Below, piece by piece: positions 11,523 through 22,914 of a stretch of 64,000 nt of DNA (within the stretch, counting starts at the first letter, position 1; each line of letters begins with the position of its first letter). The notes below the pieces were generated by a model. That model worked only from the letters and a program-made list of their open reading frames with translations. It made no database searches and was not told the DNA's origin. The translations under genes were made by a program, and so were the position numbers. Location of the stretch: assembly GCA_029891385.1 (NCBI GenBank), contig CM057225.1, positions 13,243,060-13,307,059 of the forward strand, given 5' to 3'. This stretch comes from Erythroxylum novogranatense. Taxonomy: Eukaryota > Streptophyta > Magnoliopsida > Malpighiales > Erythroxylaceae.

Positions 11523-14263
11523 CACAATGCATTTTTGCATGTTCACAATAATTCACAATTTATCAATTCAAATTCAATTCATGGAGTATATGAACACATA
11601 TAAACCAATTCTTCAAATCATTTGAAAACCATATATGCATAATCATAAAATACTTGAAATCATTTTATTCTTTCAACAATTTGGGAAAATCTTTAATGGC
11701 TTATTATTCAACTATAAACATGAAACCCACCTCATATCTATGCTTGGAGCTTAATCCAATCATCAATTGTCCATAGCTTCCTTTGTTCTTCCACTTTAAA
11801 ATTACCTAAACATATCCACCCAAAATTCAATATCATAACCATCATGCTTCTCAAAATTGATTACATAATTAACAAGCCCATACTCATTTCATGAAATCTA
11901 TATCAAGCACTTCTAAAATCTCTAACTCATACAAGTGGGTATAGCCCTTATTTCTTTTCTTTCAAAATCAAACATAACCCAAGTCATAATCATCAAAACT
12001 ACTTCAAAAATCACAAACCCATCACCTTTTCCATATTTCTAAACTAACAAAACACTAAAAACTCAAACTTGAAGAAATCTCTTACCTCTTTCTCTTTCTA
12101 TTTTCGAAATTTCTTTTTCTTGAAGGTAGATCTCTTCTCCTTCCCTCTTTTCCTTCATGAAATCCATGAAAATCTAACTTGGAAGCCTTTGAAAACTCAA
12201 ACCCTAGCTCCTTTTTTTTTTCTCCCTTCTTCTCTCCATCGGCAGCCCCTCTTCTCTCCTTCTCTCATTTTCTTCTTTCATTTTCTAGAAATTTCGTGGG
12301 CTTCTCCTCTCCTCCACAGAACATCAACCCATTTATATCTTGCCAGCTCATTAATGAGGTGTAAATGACCCTCTTGCCCCTCCTCTTAAGCCTAAACTCT
12401 TAAGTCTTTAAGTTAACTCTCTGTTTTGCCCCTGAACTTTCTTTCCATACAAGCTTACTTTGGAACATTAATTTCACCATCAAAAAGAGGGAATTAGCCA
12501 AAATTTCCTTCTAGAGAATTATTCCTCTATGTCTTAATTTCATTTCGCCTCAAGAATCATCCAATTCGGAGCACTACATCAAAAGTTATAGTCCAAACAT
12601 GTCGGACATATCATTTTACTAACACAGTTTCGAAAATTCACTTCTTTCCTCAAATAAACATTCTTAAAGGCTAAATTGAAATTTCATTTCTTCATAACAA
12701 TTGTATCCCCATGTCTTAACTTTATTTCTCCTCAAACCTCACTTCAATCCGATCTCTACAGATCCCGAAATTCGTAAAGTACTGAACTATGTTCATAAAC
12801 TTTCATGTGTTACTTTGATTCAAATACTCTTGCTCAATTAAAACCCTAAAACTCATAATTTTCCATTAATATGAACTTGTGTGTCTTAGGAATCCAATGC
12901 TTCAAGAACCAAGTCATTCGGATGTCGGACGGAAAAGATACAAGCAAATGATTTGACAAAGCCGGATGAGGAAGGAAAATAGCAAGCTCAGAATGAGACA
13001 AAACATTCTGATTATCATGTGATTCAATCAAACTTTTTCAATTCAAATCCAATTGATACAAATTTTCATGGAGAGAAAGATATATGTGTTAGGAATTCAA
13101 TGTTTCAAGAATCGCCTCAATCCGAGGTCGGATGAGTGAGTTATGATCAAAACAACTCAACATGTTCAAAACAGAAATCGATTTGAAACTCTTTTGGCGC
13201 AAAAGCCACAACTTTCTCTACAAAATCTAAGGTCATTTGAAAGATAAGGTCAAGATCTACAACTCGTATTAGAGGCCTCAAAACGAGATTCGGCCTCAAA
13301 ATTGGTGAAAATTGCATTGTACCCAAGGTGACTAGTAGCTGTCCGTTAAACGGACAGGCATGTCCGTTTAACGGACACGCACGGCCAAAACTGCATCAAT
13401 CCTTCCGATAATGTCTGTTAAACGGACATCCAAGTCCGTCTAACGGACATGAACAAAGGAAGGGGTCCTTTTGACCCGTAGCTATCCGTTAAACGGACTC
13501 CTATGTCCGTTTAACGGACATGGGTTTTCCAAACCCATTCAAACCTTTTCCCAAAGTTTCCTCCATCAAAACTAACTTCATAAACACTTATTATCTTCAC
13601 ATATTTACTTATTCACCGGTCCAATCACTTCATAACTATGCAAGCAACAACATCAAATCATGAACTTCTCAAATCTCAACTAAATTGATTCATCATGACC
13701 TCAAATTTCAAACATGTCATCATAGCTGTCACTAACATCAATCTTAAATAATATCATAACTTGTATCAACTATAACTCTTAATTCTGATCTCGAAAACAT
13801 GTATACCTGATCTCGTTGGAAAGATAAAAGATCAAGTTACAACTTCAAAGAAGGCTACTTTTGCCAATTCTATGTCAATTATTCCCTAATTTCCCTTAAA
13901 TCATCATACACATTTCTATCCACATGCAAAACTTATCATTCTTGCCAACTTCACTTCTTCTATTTTAATCTCATTCAACCAATTAAATTTGACATTGGAA
14001 TCAATCCAATACTCAACCTCAATCAAAATGATTGCTTACATTTAAATCACATCTTGTCATTCACCAAGATCCTCTCTTGTCTTTTTCTAATATCTTACTT
14101 ATATAACATAACCATGATTCATGCTTAATGTTTTTCAGCTCATCAACCATGCATAAATCACATTCTAATATCATATTCATCTATAACATAATTTACACAC
14201 AAAACACTCATTTGATCTCATTTATTATTTCTAGATTTTCGCTTCAAGGTTCGGGGACCAACA
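11523..14263 (-). repeat. Partial gypsy LTR (LTR-2), 5' portion
   Basis: Seen: minus strand starts TGTTGGTCCCCGAACC at 14263 and is cut by LTR-A at 11523. It contains a donor-like GTGGGTTTCATG at 11730 (minus) but no acceptor, because the break comes about 200 bp later. It also holds the long palindrome cluster at 13341-13522. Open frames at 12069-12368 and 12846-13031 are in simple T/C-rich or repeat sequence and are not taken as genes. Confidence 0.75.
13341..13522. repeat. Cluster of six dyad-symmetric 15-mers (GTCCGTTTAACGGAC type)
   Basis: Seen: six copies of GTCCGTTAAACGGAC or its reverse complement GTCCGTTTAACGGAC, some with one or two substitutions, arranged as three pairs. In the first pair (13341-13376) the copies are reverse complements around a 4-bp GGCA spacer, so a 16-bp-stem hairpin can form. 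Spacers between pairs are unrelated sequence. Confidence 0.9.
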
Positions 14264-15723
14264 CAATACCCAATTTCGGTTTTGCCAAGAAGAAAGAAGG
14301 AAGACGGTCCATCTAATGTACATCTTTCATCTTTAATCTAATGAATGCAAATAGGTTACAAGCCAACATTAAAAGACAACCATTAAACCATTTAATGGTA
14401 AGTTCATAACTCCATTTAATGATGATTAACCATAATAAAGACCATCTTTATTTAGCATTTTAATGTCAAATGTGTGGTTACACATCTAACATAGGAATAA
14501 CCGAAATTGCTATCTTCTTCTTAAAAAAATTGTTTTAATATAATTAATCTAATTAATTACATTAAACCAAAAACCAAGCCCATTACTAAATGTACATTTG
14601 GGCTTCTTTTATGAGACCAAGCCCAAGATTCAATTATGGGCTTATAATTAACCTCCATTTATATTTCTTACTTAGCTTGATAACCTTCCTTAAAGCCAAG
14701 TGGGGAATCTTATTGGACTTTGATAATTCAAGCTCCAATAAACCCAGAATTAATTCAATCTCATTGGAATTAATTCTAGTTTATTAACTAAATGTCATTC
14801 CACTAAAGGTAATTAGTTGAACTCTTGAATTATTATATATTATGAGAATATGTCCAATTGCAAACCATATTTAGAACCTTATTATAGCCATCCACACAAC
14901 AAAGGGTAAAATTACCATTTTGCCCTTATGTTGGTTTTTCCTTCTAAATCTCTCATTTTACTTTATATGGTGATTAACACATAAGATCTCATCTCAGTGT
15001 TAAGACTTAATGGGTAGCTAGTCCATCAAACTACTGGCGCCAGTTTAATCACCAAATCTCCTTAAAACATCGAGAAAAGATGATAACACTATAAACTCTT
15101 TATTTGAGTGAATGTTCCTTGATACATATTTCAATTAATAATTCCAACATGCAGACACTGGATTAATACTCTGTAAAAATTCATTCTGATCATATCAAGA
15201 ATTATAATGAAATATATATGAGTTCACCACCCATCAAGATTATGGTTCATAATAAGCGAATGCTTAAGTTGTATGTTTTAAGATTAAAGTAACGGCCCAC
15301 TTTATTCTTGAAAACATACTTGATTCCAGATTCATTTAATAGTACCATTATCGATAGTCAACTACCATCATGATATGAAACTCATCATTCCCTTGAAGTA
15401 AACTTCTTTACTTATATGGAGATAAATCGCAACACTACAATCTAAACCATAATCAAGCGACCAACTTGATTATTCAACTGTGAATCAATTAATTCAGATT
15501 CTAATAATATACATGTTTCCCATACATCTCTATGTATATGTATATTACTTACAAAAGAATCTTGGTACCTTATGACCAGATATATAATGCTCATACAGAT
15601 AAAACCAAACTCTTTTGTTTTATTAATAATAAATATTTTCATTACAAAATTGTAACTGAAGAAGATAAAGTTACTTGTAAATACACTTGCTTTCTAGGGC
15701 ACTATATTTACATAACTCCAACA

Positions 15724-15735
15724 ATCTCCCACTTA
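15724..15735 (-). other. Copia polypurine tract
   Basis: Seen on the minus strand: AAGTGGGAGAT directly precedes the 3' LTR start TGTTGGAGTTATG. A purine-rich tract at this place is the expected plus-strand primer. Confidence 0.8.
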
Positions 15736-15764
15736 CCCTAAAGCAAGTTTGACATATCCCTCAT

Positions 15765-17258
15765 TCACATCCCTTCTAGGTGACCCTCAAAGCTCTTTTG
15801 AGTCAATGTCTTTGTGAACGGATCAACAAAGTTTTGCTCGGTGGGAATCTTTACCACATCCACTTCTCCACGTTGTATTATCTCCCTTATAAGATGATAC
15901 TTTCGCTCAATGTGTTTGGCAGCTTTGTGGTTTCGAGGTTCTTTAGAATTAGCCACTGCCCCACTATTATCACAATAAAGTGTAATGGCCTTTTTCGCCT
16001 CTGAAACTACCTCCAAATCATTTAGGAACTTTCGGAGCCAGACTACTTCCTTTGCTGCTTCACAAGCAGCAACATACTCAGCCTCCATAGTCGAATCAAC
16101 AATACAAGATTGCTTGACACTCCTCCAAACTATGGCTCCACCTCTTAAAGTAAATATAGAACCAGAAGTTGATTTCCTTGAATCAACATCTGATTGGAAA
16201 TCAGAATCCGTATATCCTGTCGGAATAAGATTACTTCCAAAGTAAACAAGCATTAAGTTCTTTGTCCTACGAAGATACTTAAGTATACACTTAACCGCAG
16301 TCCAATGTTTCATTCCTGGATTGGACTGAAATCTGCTTACCAGTCCTACTGCGTAACATATATCTGGTCTAGTGCATAGCATTCCATAAATCAAACTACC
16401 AACTGCCGAAGCATATGGAATGTTACGCATGCGTTCAACCTCCTCTTGGGTTTTAGGTGCTTGTTCCTTTGAAAGTTTGATTCCATGTCTAGTAGGAGTA
16501 AAACCCCTCTTGGAATCTTGCATGGCGAACTTATTGAGCATATTCTCAATGTAGGTTAGTTGAGACAAAGCTATCTGCTTGTTCTTTCGATCCCTTATAA
16601 GTTTGATCCCTAGAACATAGGTAGCGTCTCCCAAATCCTTCATTGAAAACTGTTCATTCAGCCATCCCTTAACCGCAGATAACATTCCCACTTCATTCCA
16701 AATGAGCAGAATGTCGTCAACATACAGGATTAGGAAAGTAACCTTATCTTCTTGTATTCTTTTATAAACACAAGGCTCATCTAGGTTTTGTATGAACCCA
16801 TAGGTTTTGATAGCCTTATCAAACCTAATGTTTCAAGACCTAGATGCTTGTTTAAGTCCGTAAATGGACCTTTGCAACTTGCAAACCTTATGCTCATTAC
16901 CTGGCTCAATGAATCCTTCTGGTTGGGCCATATAAATGGTCTCCTCAAGATCCCCATTAAGAAATGCGGTCTTGACATCCATTTGCCATATTTCATAATC
17001 GAAATAGGCTGCTATGGCCAAAAGAATCCTGATGGACTTAAGCATGGCAACCAGAGAAAAAGTCTCCTCACAGTCTATACCCTCCTTTTGAGTATAGCCT
17101 TTAGCTACCAATCTAGCTTTAAAGGTCTCTACCTTTCCAATCGATCCCCTTTTCCTTTTATAGATCCATTTACACCCTATGGCTTTTAGACTTGGTGGTA
17201 GATCTACAAGGACCCAGACTTCATTAGTATACATAGAATCTATTTCCAATTCCATCAC
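15765..17258 (-). pseudogene. Copia reverse transcriptase-RNase H
   Basis: Seen: minus-strand frame 17258-16833 gives WVLVDLPPSLKAIGCKWIYK, FKARLVAKGYTQKEGIDCEE, WQMDVKTAFLNGDLEE and VCKLQRSIYGLKQASRS. A TGA then replaces the tryptophan usual at this point. The same frame resumes through LYVDDILL (16713-16724 codes YVDD), VKGWLNEQFSMKDLGDATYV and RPDICYAVGLVSRFQ. RNase H follows with GYTDSDFQSD and KSTSGSIFTLRGGAIVW, then a C-terminal DPFTKTL block near 15800. All RT catalytic motifs are present, so one nonsense codon is the main visible defect. Order INT-RT-RH is the Ty1/copia order. Confidence 0.93.
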
Positions 17259-17324
17259 CTTGAGCTATTTTCCTGCATCAATATCATTAATAGCCTGTGT
17301 ATACGTGATGGGATCTATTTCTTC

Positions 17325-18386
17325 TTAGTCCGAGATGGCAATTAAACCTTCTCCTAAACCCAGATACCTATCTGGCTGTCTCACAACCCTCCCACTACGT
17401 CTAGGCACACCTTGATGTTCAGGTTGCACTTCTGATTCAACTCTTGAATCCATTTTGACATCTTGTTTTGTCATATCCAAAACAACTCTTGGTTTGGATG
17501 AAATAGCTAACTCCTTTAGTACTACTTCACTTCTTCCTTTGTGATTTTTCACAAACTCTTCCTCTAAGAAGGTTGCATTTGTCGACACAAATACCTTATT
17601 ATCATAAGGACTATAAAAATAGTACCCTCGAGTTCCCGTAGGATATCCTACAAACAAACATACTCCTGACCTTGGTTCCATCTTTGTGGATTTAGGCTTT
17701 AGAACATGGGCTGGGCAGCCCCAAGTCCTCAAATGCCTCAATGAAGGTACTCGGCCAGTCCACAACTCCCTAGGTGTTTTAGGCACCGATTTGGACGGAG
17801 CAAAGTTAAGAAGATATGTTGCCGTTTGTATGGCATATCCCCAGAACGATTCTAGAAGGCTAGCGTAGGACATCATTGATCTTACCATTTCCAATAGAGT
17901 TCTATTTCTCCTCTCTCCTACACCATTCTGTTGAGGTGTACGAGGAGCTGACAAATTGAAAACAATTCCATTGTCAATTAAATATTACTGGAACTCTCCA
18001 GATAAATACTCACCACCTCGATCTAATCAAAGCTGTTTTAATGGCTTGCCAAGTTGCTTCTCAGCTTTAGCTTTGAATTCTTTGAACTTTTCAAAAGATT
18101 CACTCTTTTTATGCATCAAATACAAATAGCCATGTCTTGAGTAATCATCTATAAAAATTATGAAATATTCATAACCTTCTCTAGCTTGTACATTTATGGG
18201 CCCACACACATCAGTATGTACCAGATCCAATGTGGTTTCAGATCTGTTTCCTTTAGAAGGAAATGAGGCTTTGGTCATTTTTCCTTCAATACAAGATTCA
18301 CAGGTGGGTAATGGATCATTATCCAAGCCCATAAGGATCCCATACTTTACTAGCCTGTCAAGTCTTTTCTGATTGATATGACTCAT
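17325..18386 (-). pseudogene. Copia integrase
   Basis: Seen: frame 18386-18027 has the HHCC finger end (CESCIEGK), then LVHTDVCGPINV with the first catalytic Asp and FIIFIDDYSR with the second. The frame breaks between 18026 and 17955. Frame 17954-17325 continues with PRTPQQNGVGERRNRTL, where the Glu of GERRNR is the third DDE residue, then LLNFAPSKSVPKTP and LFVGYPTGTRGYYFY. The DDE set is complete, but only if the break is ignored. Short minus-strand frames on either side continue to protease and RT. Confidence 0.92.
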
Positions 18387-18395
18387 TCTTAAGTG

Positions 18396-18941
18396 TCACA
18401 GATACTTTGAATTAATGCTAGAGATTTTGGATTGTCTTGGTTTTATCAATTCTGTGGTATTTAGTGAGCCTTTCATAGGTTCTATAAAAAACAATCCCTG
18501 TTTAGTTATCGCATCACAAATAAAATCCTTATTCTCATATATTGAAACAACATTTTCAAAATATAAGGAATAACCAGATTTTAGACAAAAAACAGAAATC
18601 ATGTTCCTTACAATCATTGGCATGTAATAAACATCCTCCAAATATAACCTATGACCACTAGGAAAGTCCAAGATAACTACTCCCACTGATTCTGCTGAAA
18701 CACAGGAATCATCTGCTATCTTGACTTGAAACTGACCTTTAGGTAGTCTTTTCCTTTGCTGGAACCCCTGCAAAGAATTACAAACATGGGTAGTGGCTCC
18801 TGAATCTAATATCCAATAAGTAGATAAATCTGTCACATCTCTAGTTCCTAACAAACTTAGAAAGCCCATACCTTGTTTGCTTTTAAGGGACTCTAGGTAG
18901 ACTGGACAGTTTCTTTTCCAGTGGCCCATCTCATCATAGTG
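18396..18941 (-). pseudogene. Copia zinc knuckle end, protease and GAG-pre-integrase
   Basis: Seen: the minus-strand frame starts inside the zinc knuckle (HYDEMGHWKRNCP), followed by YWILDSGATTHVCNS with the DSG triad of an aspartic retropepsin, then SVGVVILDFPSGHRLYLEDV and YMPMIVRNMISV. The knuckle is split by the solo LTR at 18947-22162; the KGKCF half lies at about 22163-22190. One knuckle cysteine reads Tyr (HYDEMGH), so zinc binding was probably already impaired. Confidence 0.88.
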
Positions 18942-20054
18942 GAAACTGTAACATCCTGTTACTGATGTGATGGGCATATTGGTAATTCGGATGAGTTAGG
19001 ACTCAGTGCCTGCATATTTTGAAATTTGCACATGCATTTTTGCCTCATTAATTATCGATAAATGATTATTGTTGCACAAGCATATGTATGTACATACATG
19101 TATGACATATTCCTGGCATGATTGTGTAAATTGGAAATTCTGTGATTTTTGTATAGATTGTGCTTGGATTAGTGAGTTGAAGTGAAAATTGAATGTTAGA
19201 GGTTTGGAAAATGGAATTGGAGTGTAGGATTATGTATTTCCTATTTTTGAGGATTTTTAGAAATTTTTCTAGAATTTTTAGAGTTATGGACCCAGACCGG
19301 AAAAATGACCTAAAGGCTGATTAATTGAATTCCGGTTCCGAAATTGATTGGCAATTGGCACGCGATTATTAGAGTTATGATTTTAGGATTTAATATTTAT
19401 AGCCATTGAAAAATTTGGAAGAGATTAGAATAAGAATTGGATTTTTAGACCCTGACAAGTGGGCATGTGGCAAATGAATTGCCAAACATGCCCTTAGCTT
19501 TAAATCCCTAGTATAAAACCCTTATCTTTTGAAATATTGCTTTCCACGATACCTTCCTCTTGCTTTTCTTCTTCTCCTCCATCGTGATCTTCATCTTGCT
19601 TGCTCTTTCCTTCCATTTTCTTCTTGTTAAATTGCTCTTATCTTCATTTCTAACCTAACCCTAAGTTTTGTGTTGGAAAAGAAAAATGTTTGGTGTTTTT
19701 ATGGGTGATTGCCGTGGGTATGCTTAGCTTGAGGGTTGGAGAATCTTGAGTGTTTTGAAGCTTTGCAAGGTTTAAAATCAAGTAATTTATTGTTCTTTTA
19801 AGTATAGATGGTTTGATTTGATCATTGGTTAGAACTTATGATTTTTGAAAAATATATGAGTTTCGGATGATAGGGATTTGAGAATTTTCTTCATTTTGAT
19901 TTGGGTATTTGAGGGATAATTGATTTTTGATGAAATTGAGTTTAAGGGTTAGTAGTTTAGAGTCTATTGAGTTGTTTTAGAGTGTTTGTAAAGAGAAAAG
20001 TTGGATTAAAAAATTGACAGATCTGAGAAATTTGGGTTTTGGGTGTTTTCTGGG

Positions 20055-20219
20055 TTTGCACGTCGCGACGTGTGATGAACACGCCACGGCGAGCAAATTC
20101 CATCCCGCACGCCGCGACGAGCAGAAGCGGGCACACCGTAGGGAGCAGAGCGGGGGCGTCACGATGCGTCGCAACGCATGCGCCGCAACGAAGGAGAGGG
20201 GACTCGCTGCGGCGAGGGC
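20055..20219. repeat. GC-rich dyad cluster in LTR-3
   Basis: Seen: repeated half-sites such as CACGTCGCGACGTG, CACGCCACGGCGAGC, CACGCCGCGACGAGC and ACTCGCTGCGGCGAG within 165 bp of otherwise AT-rich LTR. Similar GCCGCGGCGAGC units occur in the LTR at 26502. Confidence 0.75.
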
Positions 20220-20690
20220 ACCCATTTTTTCGAAAATGAAGTTGACCCTTGTGATTGATTTTTGAGGTTTTAAATTCCTAATAAGTTGGATATTGATTGA
20301 TTGTGATTTAGATACTAAGAATTTCAGTTTTAAGAATAGAATTTCTGAATCAATTTCGAAGATTCTCGAAATCGGATGGCAATTGAATAGTGAATGTGAT
20401 TCATAATTGGAGTGTGACTTTAGAGAGTTCGGATCTTAGTCAAATGAATTATGATGTTAGGAATTGCTATTCTTGAGAGAGAAAGAGTTGAATTGGAAAG
20501 ATTCGGGAATAGGATCGGGAATGTCATAAACATGTATAGTACTTAATTCATTCGCTGCACGTGCATAATTGATGATTGAAAATTGTGCAATTAGTAATGT
20601 TTGAATATTCTGACTGTTTTAAAGGCTCAAGTGGAGCATCGATCTTCCGACGTAGGTAAGACTTCCCGACCGTAGCTCGAAAGTTTAGAG

Positions 20691-21292
20691 GTGAGTAACC
20701 TAGTTGGTTCCTCAACCTTTATGTGTTACATTTTATGCACTTATGCCATGTGGAGTTAAGGAAGGATTTGTGTATTTGTTTTTATTTGACTTCGGACCAT
20801 AAGTGTCTGAATTATTTGGAACTTGATATAGAAGTGTCAATTGTGGTACATGACAATAATTTGATTGTAATGCGATACGAAACATGTGCATTCATGCATA
20901 AATGCATGATCAGTTAATGACAGTTGTGACCGGTGCAGCCAACGTATTTCAGAGCTTTAAGCTCAACGCATCAGGACCTTGAGTCCAACAAAATTTTAGA
21001 GCCGCAGGCTCAACGTATTAAGGCTTCAAGCCCACCGTAATCAGGCGCACGATCACAAAAATGTAACAAAATGGAAAGTGTCACATGTGCATTATATATG
21101 TGAATGATAAATTGTGAACTGTGTGAAAGGCGAAATGCCTTATTTTGCGAAATGATGATGCATGCGATATTTCTGAATATATTATTGTGTGAAATTTTGT
21201 GAACTATTTTTATATGCATGAGTTGGGTGGACCATCGATGATAGTTTCTCGCTGAGTTCGCAAACTCACCCAACATTGCAAATATTTTTCAG
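20691..21292 (+). other. Intron-like unit inside LTR-3
   Basis: Seen: donor TTTAGAG|GTGAGTAACCTAG and acceptor AATATTTTTCAG, 602 nt apart, with CAAACTCACCCAACATTG before the acceptor. Both borders match LTR-1 closely although much of the interior differs. Confidence 0.55.
20952..21032. repeat. Array of four short hairpins in the LTR-3 intron-like unit
   Basis: Seen: GAGCTTTAAGCTC (20952-20964), GGACCTTGAGTCC (20974-20986), GAGCCGCAGGCTC (20999-21011) and GGCTTCAAGCC (21022-21032). Each is a 4-6 bp stem with a tiny loop, and stem sequences differ between units. Confidence 0.8.
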
Positions 21293-21666
21293 GACAGAGA
21301 TAGTAGACTCCTAGCTCCAGCTAGCGAGAGACTTTTCCTGTCTTGTCGAGCGTGTTGGCAAGAGAAGTATGGCTCAAAGGTCGGTCAGTTGGGATGGTTT
21401 TTGGGGATGACTTAGTTAGTTTGTGTATCAGTTTCCTTTTGGAATATTGTACTTAGACTTGGAAAACTGATAGACTTGTACATTTATGGATTTTAAGAAA
21501 TGAAATGAGAAAAGTATTTTGGTTTTAAAAATTTAGTGATTTTGATATTATGATTTTATTATATTGATGCCATATGGATTATAGAAATGATCGTTCGTAG
21601 TGCACCCTCATCGTAAGTTATGTGTCGGAATAACCTACGAGCGTCCCGTTGCATACAATAAGGTAA

Positions 21667-22160
21667 GGGGGTATGGCTCAATGGTAAGAGGCGTCCACTT
21701 AAAGTGGAACAAAACCTTGAGATCTTGGGTTCGAGTGGTGACTCATCCAAAAACCAAAGAGGACAATACCTGGAGTGATGGCGATAGAGGTCGGGCTCTA
21801 CATTAAAAAGGCGCCTTTTTTATATAGCGACCCAAATTTTGCGAACTGGGTGGGTTTCCAGCAAGAAGAGCCACGACCGCTCTGGGGTGGATTTCCTGGT
21901 ATTGTCCTTTTGGTATTGGATGAGTCATGAACTCAAGACTCAGGTTTTGTTAGAGTCAGCACGCCTTACCACCGAGCCAATTAGCTCAGTGGTAAGAGGC
22001 GTGCACTTAAATGCAACAAAACCTTGAGGTCTTGGGTTTGAGTGGTGACTCATCCAAGTACCAAAGAGGACAATAACGAGGGGAAATCCACCCCGGTAGC
22101 GGTCGCGGACCTCTTGAGGTGCGCGGGAAACCCACCCAGTACGCAAAGTTTGGGTTACTA
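21667..22160. repeat. Three tRNA-like SINE-type copies (direct and inverted)
   Basis: Seen: copy 1 (+, from 21667) and copy 3 (+, from about 21975) share GGCTCAATGGTAAGAGGCGT or GCTCAGTGGTAAGAGGCGT, then ACAAAACCTTGAG and GAGTGGTGACTCATCCA. Copy 2 (21828-21975) is the inverse, so copies 2 and 3 form an inverted repeat of about 150 bp. The first block resembles a pol III A box and GGGTTCGAGTGG resembles a B box. This suggests a tRNA-derived SINE family. The tRNA body does not fold cleanly, so no tRNA gene is called. Confidence 0.55.
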
Positions 22161-22162
22161 CA

Positions 22163-22914
22163 GAAACACTTTCCTTTGATGTTCTCTTTGGCCTTCTTTG
22201 TCATGGATTTGGCCTTGACCCCTGTTTGGGCCTTTTTTTTCATTGGACCCTTCTTCTTTTCCTTTCCCTTACTCTTGGGCTTAGAAGAAGAAGCTACATT
22301 AGCTTCTGGCCCATGAGCCTTAATATTCAATATCTCCTCCGTGCTCTGGAGGGTATTCATCAACTCACTTAAGGTGTAATCCTTGCTGTTGAGCTCATAG
22401 TCCAACTTAAACTGCTGAAAAGAAGAGTTTAAGCTATTGATGATCATAATCATCTGCGTGTCCGCATCCATATCCGCCTCAAGCATCTCAACCTCGGTGA
22501 CCGCAGAGATTACCTTCATCATGTAATCCCGCACCGGTTCACCAGGTTTCTTTCTGAGATTATGAAAGGTTTGGATAACTTTCACTCTTGCAAACCTAGT
22601 CCTGACACCAAAAATCTCATGTAGGTGATGGACCATTGCACTAGCAGTTTTCATACAAGCAATTTGCTTTTCCAACATGCCACGATGTAAGCTTTAATAT
22701 AACACTTAGTAGTCTTGTCAGCATTCTGCCAACACTCATGTTGTTGGACTTGCTCAGGAGTTGAATCTCCACTTGGAGGTGTAGGCTCATTTTCAGTTAA
22801 CACCCATGAAATACGTTCATATTGAAGAAAAATGTCAAGGTTACATCTCCATTCATTAAAATTGTCTCCATTTTCCAATTTGTTATTAGTCAAGAGCAGG
22901 GTGAGTGGATTCAT
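22163..22914 (-). pseudogene. Copia gag
   Basis: Seen: ATG at 22914 opens MNPLTLLLTNNKLENGDNF and EWRCNLDIFLQYE. A break near 22670 shifts frame into KTASAMVHHLHEIFG, FHNLRKKPGEPVRDYMMKV, EMLEADMDADTQMI and TLSELMNTLQSTEEIL. A lysine-rich KGKEKKKGPMKKK linker follows, then KGKCF, the first half of the zinc knuckle, ending at the GAAAC duplication. The order fits UBN2-type copia gag. Frameshift and insertion make it nonfunctional. Confidence 0.88.

Larger units (their letters stand above)
5935..14263 (-). mobile_element. Composite Ty3/gypsy (Tekay/Del-type) insertion in the copia 3' LTR
   Basis: Seen: the 8329-bp block is flanked by perfect CAATA duplications and is absent from the matching place in the other copia LTR near 25058. 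Read on the minus strand it starts TGTTGGTCCCCGAACC at 14263 and ends GGATCCTTACA at 5935. Inside, from right to left: a partial LTR (14263-11523), a complete LTR (11522-8498), PBS, truncated gag joined to RT, RNase H, and an LTR end of another subtype (about 6365-5935). The two outer termini do not clearly come from one LTR, so nested insertion plus recombination or deletion is inferred. Confidence 0.85.
5301..15723 (-). repeat. Copia 3' LTR, split by a composite gypsy insertion
   Basis: Seen: segments 5301-5934 and 14264-15723 align, in order, with 24422-26501 plus 28940-28947 of the 5' LTR. For example GATCAGGAGTATTACCGACT occurs at about 5448 and 24571. The break at 5934/14264 carries the duplicated CAATA (5930-5934 and 14264-14268). 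Net length without the insertion is 2089 bp. Confidence 0.93.
18947..22162 (+). mobile_element. Solo gypsy LTR (LTR-3) plus SINE-like copies, inserted in copia gag
   Basis: Seen: begins TGTAACATCCTGTTAC at 18947 and ends GGGTTACTACA at 22162. It is flanked by the duplication GAAAC (18942-18946 and 22163-22167), and removal rejoins the copia zinc-knuckle frame. The first 2.7 kb match LTR-1 in order: TATA-like AGTATAAAACC near 19510, GC-rich dyads 20055-20219, GGAGCATCGAT..CCGACG, donor GTGAGTAACCTAGTTGG and acceptor TTTTTCAG. From about 21667 onward three copies of a tRNA-like sequence replace the expected LTR end. No coding region; open frames near 20014-20265 lie in the GC cluster. Confidence 0.85.

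Noticed and set aside
13341..13522. CRISPR-like array
   Set aside because: Plant DNA, copies alternate in orientation, spacers are of unequal length, and the block lies inside an LTR.
20014..20265. Overlapping open frames on both strands in GC-rich DNA
   Set aside because: They lie in the GC dyad cluster of a solo LTR; both strands are open because of base composition.
21667..21745. A tRNA gene near GGCTCAATGG...GGGTTCGAG
   Set aside because: The acceptor stem does not pair, the arms are distorted, and the sequence is repeated three times in diverged form, as in a SINE.
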